A stretch of 38,933 bases of DNA from Candidatus Binataceae bacterium (GTDB lineage Bacteria; Desulfobacterota; Binatia; Binatales; Binataceae), in NCBI GenBank assembly GCA_030037595.1, contig JASHQJ010000535.1:1-38933 (forward strand), given 5' to 3'. Position numbers and translations under genes: made by a program. Shown piece after piece: positions 27,152 through 36,199 of the stretch (its first letter is position 1; each line of letters begins with the position of its first letter). The notes under the pieces are model-generated. The model worked only from the letters and a program-made list of their open reading frames with translations, did no database searches and was not told the origin of the DNA.

Positions 27152-29599
27152 CTAGCCAAGCGCGCCGACCTTTCGAAGCTGCTCGATCTTCTCCCTCGAG
27201 TAACCGAGCAGCTTCGACAAAACCGCATTGGTGTCCGCGCCTCTGACCGGCGCTGGAGACGTAACCCGGCAGGGCTTTCCGTCGAGCGTCCACGGGATCC
27301 CGACATGCGTTCGCTGTCCAACTTCAGGATGATGAAGCCGCACCAGATATCCGCGTTCGCGCAGATGCTCGTCGCTTGCGAGGTCCTTGTTGCTCATCGA
27401 GGGAAACGCGGCGACACCGGCGCGCTGCAGATCTTCGGCAACCTGCCATCGATCGCGAGTTCGGGTCCATTCGCTAATAATGGAATCGAGGTCGTCTTCA
27501 TTCTGCTTGCGCGCCAATGGTGTCGAGAATCGCGAGTCGTGCGCCAGTTCGGCCCTCCCCATTACGGAGCACAAGGCGCGCCACTCGTTATCATTCGCGA
27601 CCGCGATACTGACCCATTTGTCAGAGTCGCCCGCGGCTTTGTATGTGTTGTGCGGCGACATGATCGGATGATGATTGCCGACGCGTTCCGGCTCCTTCCC
27701 CGTGATCTGATACTGCAGCAAGCCTTCCGCGATAAGCTGAACGGCGGTTTCGAGTTGCGACTGATCGATGTACTGCCCCTGGCCCGTTTTCTTCCGATGG
27801 ATCAACGCGTTCATGACAGCGATCGCGCCGAAGATGCCGGCGTTGGGATCCATGTACGATGTGCCCAGTTCCATCGGCGCCATTCCCCGGTAACCGGTCG
27901 TGAAGAAGAAACCCGAAAGCGCGGCTGCCGGCGGCCCGTAGCCAAGATAGCCTCGATATGGACCGTCCTGGCCATAGCCTGACATCGACAGCATCACAAT
28001 GTCGGGACGAAGCTGGCGCAGCTTCTCATAACCGAGCCCCATCTTGTTGGCGACGCCGCCGGCAAAGTTTTCGATCACCACATCGCAGTGGGGCACGAGA
28101 TCGTACGCGACTTGCAGCCCAGCGGGATCTGCAAGATTCAGCGTGATGCTGCGCTTGCCCTGGTTGTATTGGTTGAAGTATCCGGCGCGGTTTGGTCCGG
28201 GCACGTCGTCAGCAAAAGGCGGTATTGCTCGTGTGATGCAGACGCGTCGTTCGCTCTCGATGCGAAGCACTTCGGCGCCCATGTGTGCCATCTGCAACGT
28301 GGCGAACGGGCCTGCCCACGCCCATGTGAAATCGAGAATTCTAATTCTCGCGAGCGGCAGGCTTCCGGAGCTTGAGGTCGAAGAAGCCGAGAACTTTCTC
28401 GCGCCGTTGGCGTTGGTTCCAAGCACTTCATCATTATGCTGACCAAGTCGCGGCGCCGGCGTGCGCGTTATCAACTGATCGACACCGTAGCGCGAAGGCG
28501 CACCCGGCACGCGAACTTTCTCGCGCCCCGGATGATCCAACTCGAAGAAATATGCGCGATGATTCAGCTGAGCGTCGGCGCAGATGTCGCTCATCGTGTT
28601 GACCTTGGCGAACGGAATTCGCTTCGCCTGGCCAGCATGAAATAGTTCCTCCTTGTTCCACGACGCCATCCACTCCCGCATAAATAGGTTGAGCGCATCG
28701 GAATTGGCGCCCCGCGCGATTCGATCCTTGAAGAGCTCTTCGTGCGTCCACTCGGGATTGCCCATTAACTCGACCATTCGCTGCCATTGCGGCTCCTCGG
28801 CGCATGCCACAAAGGCGTGGCCGTCGCGGCATTCGCTCAGAAGCCACGGACCGATGACGCGCTTGCCGAGGCGCGACGTCTCGCGGCCCGCGTACGTGAA
28901 ATGCATCAAGTTCATCTCGAGCATCGCTGCGATGCATTCCTGTTGCGAAACGTCGATGCTCGAGGGCGCGCCGCCGCTCAGCCGGTTCAGGTACATCGCG
29001 AGTGCGGCGAAGCATGCATGCAGGCCACCCTGATAGTCGGCTTGATCGCCGAACGCCCGAAGCGGCGGCAGATCGGGATATTCCGACGCGCCGGGCGCGA
29101 GGAATGCCATTCCTCCGGCGTTCTCGATATTGAGCGGATAGGCTTTCCAATTCCGGCGCGGCCCGCTGTCGCCGAACGGCGAAATGCCGACCGTGATCAG
29201 CGATGGAAACTTTTTCGAAAGAGTCGCGCCATCCAGGCCTCGAATCAGGTGATCGGCGGGATGGACGTTGTGTATCAGGATGTCAGCGCTCGAGAGCAGG
29301 CGGTCAAATGCGGCCTTGGAGCTGGGGGCCGTGAGATCCAGCGTGATTCCGCGCTTGTTCGCATTGAGGTGGAGAAAGAGACCGCTATATTCCGGGTCTG
29401 GTTTTTCGTCCGGAGCAAAAGGGCCGCGGTGACGAAGAATATCGCCTGCGGGATCTTCGACCTTGATTACATCGGCGCCCAGATCGGCCATCAGTTTGGC
29501 GCCGAACGCGGCTGAAATTCCTTCGCCGCATTCCACCACTCTGAGGCCGCTTAGGATTCCACCGTTGCGAGGATCGTCCCCGAAGCCTGATCTGCTCAT
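27152..29599 (-). CDS. CaiB/BaiF CoA-transferase with two tandem family-III domains (815 aa)
   Basis: Two CoA-transferase III modules in one ORF (LSGLRVVECGEGISAAFGAKLMADLGADVIKVEDPAGD..., then ILDFTWAWAGPFATLQMAHMGAEVLRIES...). Confidence 0.92.
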   Translation of the reverse strand: MSRSGFGDDPRNGGILSGLRVVECGEGISAAFGAKLMADLGADVIKVEDPAGDILRHRGPFAPDEKPDPEYSGLFLHLNANKRGITLDLTAPSSKAAFDRLLSSADILIHNVHPADHLIRGLDGATLSKKFPSLITVGISPFGDSGPRRNWKAYPLNIENAGGMAFLAPGASEYPDLPPLRAFGDQADYQGGLHACFAALAMYLNRLSGGAPSSIDVSQQECIAAMLEMNLMHFTYAGRETSRLGKRVIGPWLLSECRDGHAFVACAEEPQWQRMVELMGNPEWTHEELFKDRIARGANSDALNLFMREWMASWNKEELFHAGQAKRIPFAKVNTMSDICADAQLNHRAYFFELDHPGREKVRVPGAPSRYGVDQLITRTPAPRLGQHNDEVLGTNANGARKFSASSTSSSGSLPLARIRILDFTWAWAGPFATLQMAHMGAEVLRIESERRVCITRAIPPFADDVPGPNRAGYFNQYNQGKRSITLNLADPAGLQVAYDLVPHCDVVIENFAGGVANKMGLGYEKLRQLRPDIVMLSMSGYGQDGPYRGYLGYGPPAAALSGFFFTTGYRGMAPMELGTSYMDPNAGIFGAIAVMNALIHRKKTGQGQYIDQSQLETAVQLIAEGLLQYQITGKEPERVGNHHPIMSPHNTYKAAGDSDKWVSIAVANDNEWRALCSVMGRAELAHDSRFSTPLARKQNEDDLDSIISEWTRTRDRWQVAEDLQRAGVAAFPSMSNKDLASDEHLRERGYLVRLHHPEVGQRTHVGIPWTLDGKPCRVTSPAPVRGADTNAVLSKLLGYSREKIEQLRKVGALG

Positions 29600-29787
29600 A
29601 CTCGCCGTTTACCACGAAACAAGAGAAACTAAACATCGATTTGCGCCCTTGGACATCGTACGGGGCCTATTCTAAGGATGATACGAAGGGGTCGAAACTT
29701 TGCTCGCGGCACCTTCGGGCGTCCACAGAAATAAGCCGATGGAGGCCGGTGTCCTCTGCGCTTTGTGCCGATATCGACATAACATCC

Positions 29788-29871
29788 ATTATGCCGACTT
29801 CCGAGTTATCCCGCGTTGTTCGAGGCGCCGCTCTCAGGTGGTGCTCTTGTGGCGCATGATGTCGGCATAAT
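29788..29871. repeat. Left end of element: outer ATTATGCCGACTTCCGAGTTATCCCGCGTT and inner GATGTCGGCATAAT
   Basis: Direct reading; outer 29788-29817, inner 29858-29871 in opposite orientation. Confidence 0.85.
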
Positions 29872-30877
29872 TGAAGCCCTTCGAGGAAGGCGAGCAGCGC
29901 GTCGTTCGGTCGATATCTTTGATGCGACCACTACTGGCTGTGTCTTCGGCATCGCCTGTTCCTTGAGCTGGATGTCAGCGTGGACATACATCTGGGTGCT
30001 TTCCCCGGACTCGTGGCCTAGCCAGAGCGCGATCACCGTACGGTCGACGCCGTTTTGGAGTAACTGCATTGCCGCGCTGTGACGCAGCACATGAGGCGTA
30101 ACGCGCTTGGGCCCTTGACGGTTGGGCAGATGTCAGACGCCAACGCCACATGCTTTCGCACGATGCGCTCAACAGCGTCGCGGCTGAGCCGTAGCCGCGG
30201 TTTGCTCACGAAAAGCGGCTCCGCATCGGCGCAGTCGCGCTCGTCGAGCCAAGTGCGAAGGGCCTTAACACTGTCTTTCCTGAGCGGCGTTGATCGCTCC
30301 TTGCGTCCCTTGCCCATGCATCGCACGTTGGCGCCAGTGCCGAGCGCAATGTCGCCACACGTCAGATTGATCAACTCCGAGACCCGAAGCCCGGTCTGCA
30401 GCGCAAGCAGAAGCAGGGGTCCGGTCGCGCCGGCCAACCCAACCGGTGAGATCGGCCGACTCGATGACTGCTTCAATCTCCGCGCGAGTGAGATAGTCGA
30501 TGAACTTTTTTTTCGTACCGCCTGGACGGCATAACCAGCACCTGCTGGCAGTGATGCAGGAGCTGCGGTTCATTGACGGCGACACACTTGAAGAAGGAGC
30601 GGATTGCCGACAGGCGTGTGTTGCGGCTCCGCGCGGCGTTTCTACGCCTCATTTCAACGAACGTTAGGAAGCCGCTGATTAGATCCGCATCGAGCTCGGC
30701 GACCTGTAGATGCGTCGGCTGCTGCCCGAGCTGATCAGCCGCGTACTTCAGCAACAGGCGGAAAGTATCGTGGTAGCTTGCTACCGTATTCGGACTGGCG
30801 TGAAGCTGAGTTGCGAGACGTTCCGTGAAGAATCGCTGCACGTAGGCGCGGAGAGAGGGTGGGTCTTCATTGCGCAT
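29800..30877 (-). pseudogene. Tyrosine recombinase (ritC-like) with at least four frameshifts
   Basis: Successive frame fragments: LRAYVQRFFTERLATQLHASPNTVASYHDTFRLLLKYAAD...; KKFIDYLTRAEIEAVIESADLTGWVGRRDR; PLLLLALQTGLRVSELINLTCGDIALGTGANVRCMGKGRKERSTPL...LSRDAVERIVRKH; VTPHVLRHSAAMQLLQNGVDRTVIALWLGHESGESTQMYVHADIQLKEQAM; YRPNDALLAFLEGL. Confidence 0.85.
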
Positions 30878-31085
30878 CCCTCCCGCCGAGGTTCCTTTTC
30901 AGCGCGTTCGCAGGCGAGCTGCAGTAGCTCTGGAATCGCCTCGATGTACCAATAGGTAAGCTCAGGCTTCAGGTGCCCCAGATAGGTGCTGAGCTTGAGC
31001 ATTTCCCGATCTGGATCTAGGCCCGGACGGTACCAGTCCATGATCGTGTGCACCGCTAAGGTATGACGCAGATCGTGGATGGCCG
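30850..31085 (-). pseudogene. C-terminal fragment of an upstream tandem tyrosine recombinase (ritB-like)
   Basis: AIHDLRHTLAVHTIMDWYRPGLDPDREMLKLSTYLGHLKPELTYWYIEAIPELLQLACERAE, just upstream of the ritC-like start; truncated 5' at ~31085. Confidence 0.75.
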
Positions 31086-31144
31086 CCGCTCAGCAACACT
31101 AACAACTACTAACAGTGGGCAAATTCGCCACTAATCGAACTTTT

Positions 31145-31226
31145 GTCGCGGTAGGGACGCCGGTTGACCGGCGCCCCCCGCACAGATCCGTACGAGCAGA
31201 GCTACTGCATACGGCTCCTACCTCGG
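31145..31226 (-). other. Group II intron domain V/VI-like 3'-end remnant
   Basis: Minus strand GAGCCGTATGCAGTAGCTCTGCTCGTACGGATC (D5-like hairpin with AGC triad) then TGTGCGGGGGGCGCCGGTCAACCGGCGTCCCTAC (D6-like hairpin). No RT ORF seen nearby. Confidence 0.5.
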
Positions 31227-31749
31227 ATACCTGGCGTCGAAGCGCAAGTTGGGATGGGGGGCAAAACCTGCTGGCTATCTTCCAGTCTTCGTGGACCGTA
31301 AGTGTTGCCTAGCCCTGCGCGCCGAGTCGCTCCAAAATGTTTTGCGATGAGACCACGACCATCCCGTCTCATCAGCCCTTTCGCCGCCAGCATTCCTCGC
31401 GATGGTCATATGCCTCTCTTTTCGTGTCAGGCGAAAGGCAAGGCCAGTGGCTGCGGGGGATCACATAATCGACGAATCAGATGCCCTTCTTCACTCCTCG
31501 CGTCCCGGTTTGTTCGGCGGCGCAACCCCTCGCTTGGGGAAGTTTCAGATAGCGGCTGGCGCCGTCAACCGAGTCGCTAGCCTCAGCAACTCCCCGCCCG
31601 GAGCTGGCGGGCCAATGCTATAGGGCAAGTTTCGACCTGAGTCGACGGCGTTGCGCTACCTGGAGACAGGATTGGAGATCTCGAAGACGGGACCCTCTCC
31701 CAAGGCTGCCGCCTGCATATGGCTGCGGAGAGTAGCGGATCGCGGCTGG

Positions 31750-33228
31750 CTACGATGCTCGCTTCACGCCGGGCGGCTTCCAGGTTCCATCGCCGGGCGG
31801 CAGAATTGAAGGTGGTGTATCTTTTGGCCAGTACAGGCGCATCACGAGATAGATCGGACCGTCCGGCGCTGGGAGCCAATTGGACTCCTTGTCGGCGCCG
31901 GGCGAGTCTTTCTGAACATACAGCGTCAACGAGCCGTCGGCGCTCTTCTTGAGGTTTGGCAGCATCGGCGAGTTGATCAGATACCTGTTGATCGGATTCT
32001 TGATCAGCAGCTGAGTCTTGCCGCCGTACATGGTCACCGACCAGAAGGCGTTGACAGGCGGCAGCTGGTCTGCGGGAAAGGTGATCGTGTAGTTGTACTT
32101 GCCGCCGTCAAGCGGCTCGCCATTCGCCAGCCATTTCGTCAGGGGGTACATCGCCTCCGCCGCGTCGTTGCCGTAGATGCCGCCCTTGGCGGCGGCAGCT
32201 CGTAACAACCAGTCGCCGTGGTAGAAATCGCGGTTGCCAAATGCGGAACCGACGCGCCAGCCATTGATGTTCTTGCCAAGGGTGTTGAGTTTCTGCTCAA
32301 CCTTCTTCTCGCCATCTCTCAGGCCCAAGCCGATTTCGACCTTGTGTTTAAGCGAAAGGTCTTTGAAGTCGAAGGTCTTGCCGGGGCCGACGCCGATGCG
32401 GGCGAGTTGGGCGCGGATGTCTTTCTCTTCGGGCCCCGGTGGCGCGAAGCGGAGAGCGAAGTCGAGATATTCAAAGAAATTCTTCTTCACGAGTTGGTCG
32501 TTGATCCTGGGGAAGTTGATTGCCCCGGCGCGTGGCCGGGCCGGCTGGTGCAGATACGCCGACAGCGGTTGTACTTTGTAGCCGGACTGTACTTTCTCGA
32601 CGTTGGCCATGTCCTCGGGGTTCAGCAGCTGGGTGCGATATATCGCTAACGAGAACTCGGTCGAGGATCGGAACACCTTCTTGATACCTGGCGGTGTCTG
32701 GCCGTTCCAGTTGGGTCCGACCACCATGTAATCACCAGGGTCGTCACCGGTGGCGCGGCTCCCGATGTAGCCATAGTTGAACGTATTGCCGTCGGTGAGC
32801 TGCACCGCGTAGTAACGATCCTTTTCGACGGCCGGGACCGACAGCACGAGGGGCTCGGCGCGCAGGTCCATCCACAACAGTGAGTACGGCGTGTCGCTGT
32901 TGGGCGTGATGATGGTGGTGTCCTGGTAGGTGAAGACGTGGTGGTCGTTCCAGATGGTATTGAACGGGGCCTTCCATTGGCCGGAGTTGTGGTCCACGAC
33001 GTATTGGTACATGACCGCGTAGTTCATCACGATCGGCAAGCCGTAGATAAACCCCTCTTCCGCAATTGCTTTGCTTTCAAAGATGTTGGGCCAGGATTTT
33101 CCCGACTGTTCGGCCTGTGAGAGGGCATTTCCAGGACTTACAATCAGGAGCGTGGCGTTGGTGACGACGGCCAAGATCATTTGGAGCACAAAAACCTGTC
33201 TCGCTCGCATTCCCTCGGTCCTTTCCAT
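31750..33228 (-). CDS. DUF1254/DUF1214 domain exported protein
   Basis: Signal-like N-terminus; AIAEEGFIYGLPIVMNYAVMYQYVVDHNSGQWKAPFNTIWNDHHVFTYQDTTIITPNSDTPYSLLWMDLRAEPLVLSVPAVEKDRYYAVQLTDGNTFNYGYIGSRATG. Confidence 0.92.
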   Translation of the reverse strand: MERTEGMRARQVFVLQMILAVVTNATLLIVSPGNALSQAEQSGKSWPNIFESKAIAEEGFIYGLPIVMNYAVMYQYVVDHNSGQWKAPFNTIWNDHHVFTYQDTTIITPNSDTPYSLLWMDLRAEPLVLSVPAVEKDRYYAVQLTDGNTFNYGYIGSRATGDDPGDYMVVGPNWNGQTPPGIKKVFRSSTEFSLAIYRTQLLNPEDMANVEKVQSGYKVQPLSAYLHQPARPRAGAINFPRINDQLVKKNFFEYLDFALRFAPPGPEEKDIRAQLARIGVGPGKTFDFKDLSLKHKVEIGLGLRDGEKKVEQKLNTLGKNINGWRVGSAFGNRDFYHGDWLLRAAAAKGGIYGNDAAEAMYPLTKWLANGEPLDGGKYNYTITFPADQLPPVNAFWSVTMYGGKTQLLIKNPINRYLINSPMLPNLKKSADGSLTLYVQKDSPGADKESNWLPAPDGPIYLVMRLYWPKDTPPSILPPGDGTWKPPGVKRAS

Positions 33229-33389
33229 CGTTGATGCGCTCGGGTCCCAGTCCGAATATCGGGCTAAAAAGCCTCACGTCGCAAGGGATTTGGGCAGCTT
33301 TCTAGGACAACTGGGAGCAGTCGATCAACCGCGCGGCGCCGCTGGATGAGCCACAAAAGGTCGTGAAGCCTGCGCCGAACGCCTGCCAG

Positions 33390-33474
33390 ATTATGCCGAC
33401 ATCGCGTGCTGCCAACAACCGGCTTGAGTGGATGATCGGAACAGAACGCGGCATAATTCGAAAGTCGGCATAAT
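33390..33474. repeat. Right end of element: inner ATTATGCCGACATC and outer AACGCGGCATAATTCGAAAGTCGGCATAAT
   Basis: Direct reading; inner 33390-33403, outer 33445-33474. Confidence 0.85.
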
Positions 33475-33491
33475 CGACAGGAGCGTGAGAT

Positions 33492-34583
33492 ATGGCAGGC
33501 AAAGATTACGAAGTACGACAGCTGCTCAGAGCCTATCGCGGCGGGATCATCTCGGAACAGCTCCTCTCCCAGCAAATCGATGAGCTGTGCGGAGTCGGAA
33601 ACGGGCACGCCGCCGCAACCACATCACCAGAACGCACCGCCCGGCCCCGTCCCGTAACTGGCGACGCTGGCCTTGATACGCCGGGCGCGATGGCGAGGTT
33701 GATGGCGAACGGCAAAACTTACGATCGAGCCACCGAAGATCTCGGCAATATCGTGGCGCTCGAACACGTCAACGTTACGGTTCCCGACCAGGTGAAGGCC
33801 ACCCTGTTCTATGTCAACGGTCTGGGCCTCACGCGCGACCCTTATATGATGACTGGCCCGGCCAACATGTGGGTCAATGCGGGCCGGCAACAATTTCATC
33901 TTCCCACCGCCAAGCCTCAAGTGCTGCGTGGTCATGTGGGAGTCGTGGTCTCCGATTACGAGGCGTTGCCAAAGCGGCTGACCCGGGTGCGCGACGCCCT
34001 GCGAGGAACCCGCTTTGAGTGTCACCAACGCGACGGATACGTCGAGGCAGTTTGTCCCTGGGGTAATCGCATTCGATGCTTTGCGCCGAACCAGCGCTTC
34101 GGTCCGATGGCAGTCGGTATTCCCTACGTGGAGTTCGACGTCCCGATCGGAACCGCGGCCCCCATCGCGCGCTTCTATTCAGAGATCATGGGCGCAAAAG
34201 CGGCCCCGCTGGAAGATGCGAACGGACGCTTCGCTTGCGTCGCGGTGGGTAACGGGCAGAACTTGTTCTTCCGCGAAACCGACAGACCGATTCTGCCCTA
34301 CGATCAGCACCATATTCAGATCTACATCAATGATTTCTCAGGACCGCATCGACGCCTCGCCTCGAAGGGTCTGATAATTCAGGAAAGCGATCAGCATCAG
34401 TATCGTTTCCAGGACATCGTCGATCCTGACAGTGGCAGGGTGCTGTTTACTGTGGAGCACGAAGTGCGCAGTCTGAAGCACCCGCTCTACCTTCGCCCGC
34501 TGGTAAATCGCAACCCGTCACAGAGCATCATCTCATACGCCCCAGGAGAAGATGCGCAAAACTGGGCCGGCTCGTCGAATTAA
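33492..34583 (+). CDS. VOC/glyoxalase-family protein (two VOC-like halves)
   Basis: LEHVNVTVPDQVKATLFYVNGLGLTRDPYMMTGPANMWVNAGRQQFHLP... and VEFDVPIGTAAPIARFYSEIMGAKAAPLEDANGRFACVAVGNGQNLFFRE; AGGAG upstream. Confidence 0.82.
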   Translation: MAGKDYEVRQLLRAYRGGIISEQLLSQQIDELCGVGNGHAAATTSPERTARPRPVTGDAGLDTPGAMARLMANGKTYDRATEDLGNIVALEHVNVTVPDQVKATLFYVNGLGLTRDPYMMTGPANMWVNAGRQQFHLPTAKPQVLRGHVGVVVSDYEALPKRLTRVRDALRGTRFECHQRDGYVEAVCPWGNRIRCFAPNQRFGPMAVGIPYVEFDVPIGTAAPIARFYSEIMGAKAAPLEDANGRFACVAVGNGQNLFFRETDRPILPYDQHHIQIYINDFSGPHRRLASKGLIIQESDQHQYRFQDIVDPDSGRVLFTVEHEVRSLKHPLYLRPLVNRNPSQSIISYAPGEDAQNWAGSSN

Positions 34584-34603
34584 TCTCCGGCTGTTCTAGG
34601 GGC

Positions 34604-34826
34604 TCAGTTACGGCATTCAAACGGTCGCAGGCCATTCTGCAGTGTCTCAGCGCGCCAATCGATATCCTCAAGCCGCAGCCGTTGGATTTCGCCGTCGCGC
34701 AATCCGTAGGTCGACCGCGACAGCAGGATCGCGTAATCGAGATAGCCCATCGGAGAGCGATCCTTACGCGCGCATTTCAGAACTGCCGAGATTTGTTCGG
34801 CGGTCAGAACAGACGAATCGACTCAT
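34604..34826 (-). pseudogene. Tyrosine recombinase core fragment
   Basis: Minus strand LTAEQISAVLKCARKDRSPMGYLDYAILLSRSTYGLRDGEIQRLRLEDIDWRAETLQ...*, an integrase segment around the catalytic-Arg region (YGLRDGE). Confidence 0.65.
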
Positions 34827-35308
34827 AGGCATAAAGCACCGGACCGCTAATTCGCGGTCCCAGATCGACCCCGACGCAGCCTATCCGATGCAGGAATCGC
34901 ATCAACGAGTTCCTAAATCACAGAGGAAGCGCGGCGGTGTGTCGGCGGCAGCTCGTTCCCAGATTATGAAAAAGCGCTGGGCCGAGGCCGGAAGAAGATC
35001 TCGTAAGTATCGATCGTCGCCAGCCGCGATTGAGATCCCATCCGCCCAATCGGCGACGGTCTGAATCTGCTTAACGGTCGGTTCATTTCGTCGTTAAGCA
35101 AGCGTATCGGTTAGGCTTCGTGCAGAACAACGCTACAAGCTCCGCTATGTTGAGCCACTTCGTTCAGATGCCCAAGAAGGTTTGATCAGAACCCTGACCT
35201 CGATTTGGCGTTGGCCGCCATGGACTTGATGAAGATGCCAATTCTGTCCCGTCCAATGTATAGGTCATGAGGCCTTGCGTCGGAGCCGGCCCAGGCGAAA
35301 CGGAACAG

Positions 35309-35758
35309 ATGTCTCAATTCAAGAAAATTCTCTGCCCGCTGGACTTCGACAAGAACTCGCTGCTTGCGCTTCGCCTGGCCTTGGAGCTAGCGCAGAAGGG
35401 CAAGGCAAAGCTCCGTCTGCTTCATGTGCTCGCAATGCCGCCCGGACCGGAGGTGGCATTACCCTTCGGCAAGATGGAGGCGGACGCACGAACCAAGCTT
35501 GAGCGGCTAGCGCGTCAGAGAATTGGTGGTAAAGCCGGCTACGAAGTGACCGTGACTATGGGTGATCCAGGTATAGAGATCCTGCAAGCCGCGAAACGGT
35601 GGGGAGCAAACCTGATCGTAATGGCGACACATGGGCGCAAGGGGCTGCGCCATCTGGTACTGGGAAGCGTGGCTGAACATGTGGTTCGGGCGGCGCGCTG
35701 TCCGGTGCTGACCGTCAATCCGACAGCGACACCCGGAGCTCGGTCGCGAAACCGCTAA
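35309..35758 (+). CDS. Universal stress protein, UspA family
   Basis: MSQFKKILCPLDFDKNSLLALRLALELAQ...LIVMATHGRKGLRHLVLGSVAEHVVRAARCPVLTV; likely start ATG 35309. Confidence 0.95.
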   Translation: MSQFKKILCPLDFDKNSLLALRLALELAQKGKAKLRLLHVLAMPPGPEVALPFGKMEADARTKLERLARQRIGGKAGYEVTVTMGDPGIEILQAAKRWGANLIVMATHGRKGLRHLVLGSVAEHVVRAARCPVLTVNPTATPGARSRNR

Positions 35759-35830
35759 AACGGCGCGCGGCGCAGAGAAAAGAGCCGCTCGCGTGCGCGC
35801 CCACAAGGCGCATCGCGGCCGACGACGATT

Positions 35831-36070
35831 TCATGCCGAATCTCGCTTGCACCAGGCTCGGCTCGGCCCTAGCTCTGGCGTCTTCGGCTGATTTTCAATC
35901 AACTTGAGCAACTCCTGGAGGCCGCGTTCAAGTTGCAGATCTCTGCCCGATGCGTAGTCCTGCGGCTGGCACTCGACTTCGATGTCGGGATCGATACCGC
36001 CATTTTCGACGTTCCAGCCTGCATCGAACCACCACGCAAATTTAGGCTGCGTCGTAAGGCCGCCGTCGGC
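35831..36070 (-). pseudogene. C-terminal fragment of an S41/tricorn-like protease
   Basis: DGGLTTQPKFAWWFDAGWNVENGGIDPDIEVECQPQDYASGRDLQLERGLQELLKLIENQPKTPELGPSR resembles tricorn protease C-termini; the upstream part does not continue as protease. Confidence 0.6.
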
Positions 36071-36149
36071 AAGAAGGTCATTCGGTTGCGTTTCGCAAGG
36101 ACGTTCCGCCGGAGCGAAGACACAGTACGTGAAGTGAAGATCACGCTCG

Positions 36150-36187
36150 TTGCCCATTCTGACGAATATGGCTATGATAGCCATATT
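36150..36187 (+). promoter_or_regulatory. Promoter and palindromic operator of the toxin-antitoxin operon
   Basis: TTGCCC-N17-TATGAT (36150-36178); perfect inverted repeat AATATGGCTA-TGA-TAGCCATATT (36165-36187) over the -10. Confidence 0.7.
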
Positions 36188-36199
36188 GGCTGGCCCACC

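Larger units (their letters stand above)
29788..33474. mobile_element. RIT-like (recombinase-in-trio family) element remnant with terminal inverted repeats and DUF1254 passenger gene
   Basis: 30-bp terminal inverted repeats (29788-29817 vs 33445-33474, 27/30) plus inner inverted copies of ATGTCGGCATAAT at both ends; decayed tandem tyrosine recombinases inside. Confidence 0.7.

Noticed and set aside
30473-30585. Programmed ribosomal frameshift at the A8 run of the ritC-like gene
   Set aside because: The downstream frame needs +1/-2 and not the usual -1, and other unrelated frameshifts follow within the same gene; decay is simpler.
29783-33479. Target-site duplication for the inverted-repeat element
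   Set aside because: Immediate flanks (CATCC left, CGACA right) do not match; no duplication can be claimed from this window.
34642-35064. 140-aa plus-strand ORF after the VOC gene
   Set aside because: Its first half is antisense to the tyrosine recombinase fragment and low-complexity Arg/Ser-rich; no supported product.
35933-36199. Extended N-terminus of the antitoxin ORF in the track
   Set aside because: It runs through the promoter and antisense protease tail; the Phd homology begins at GTG 36200.
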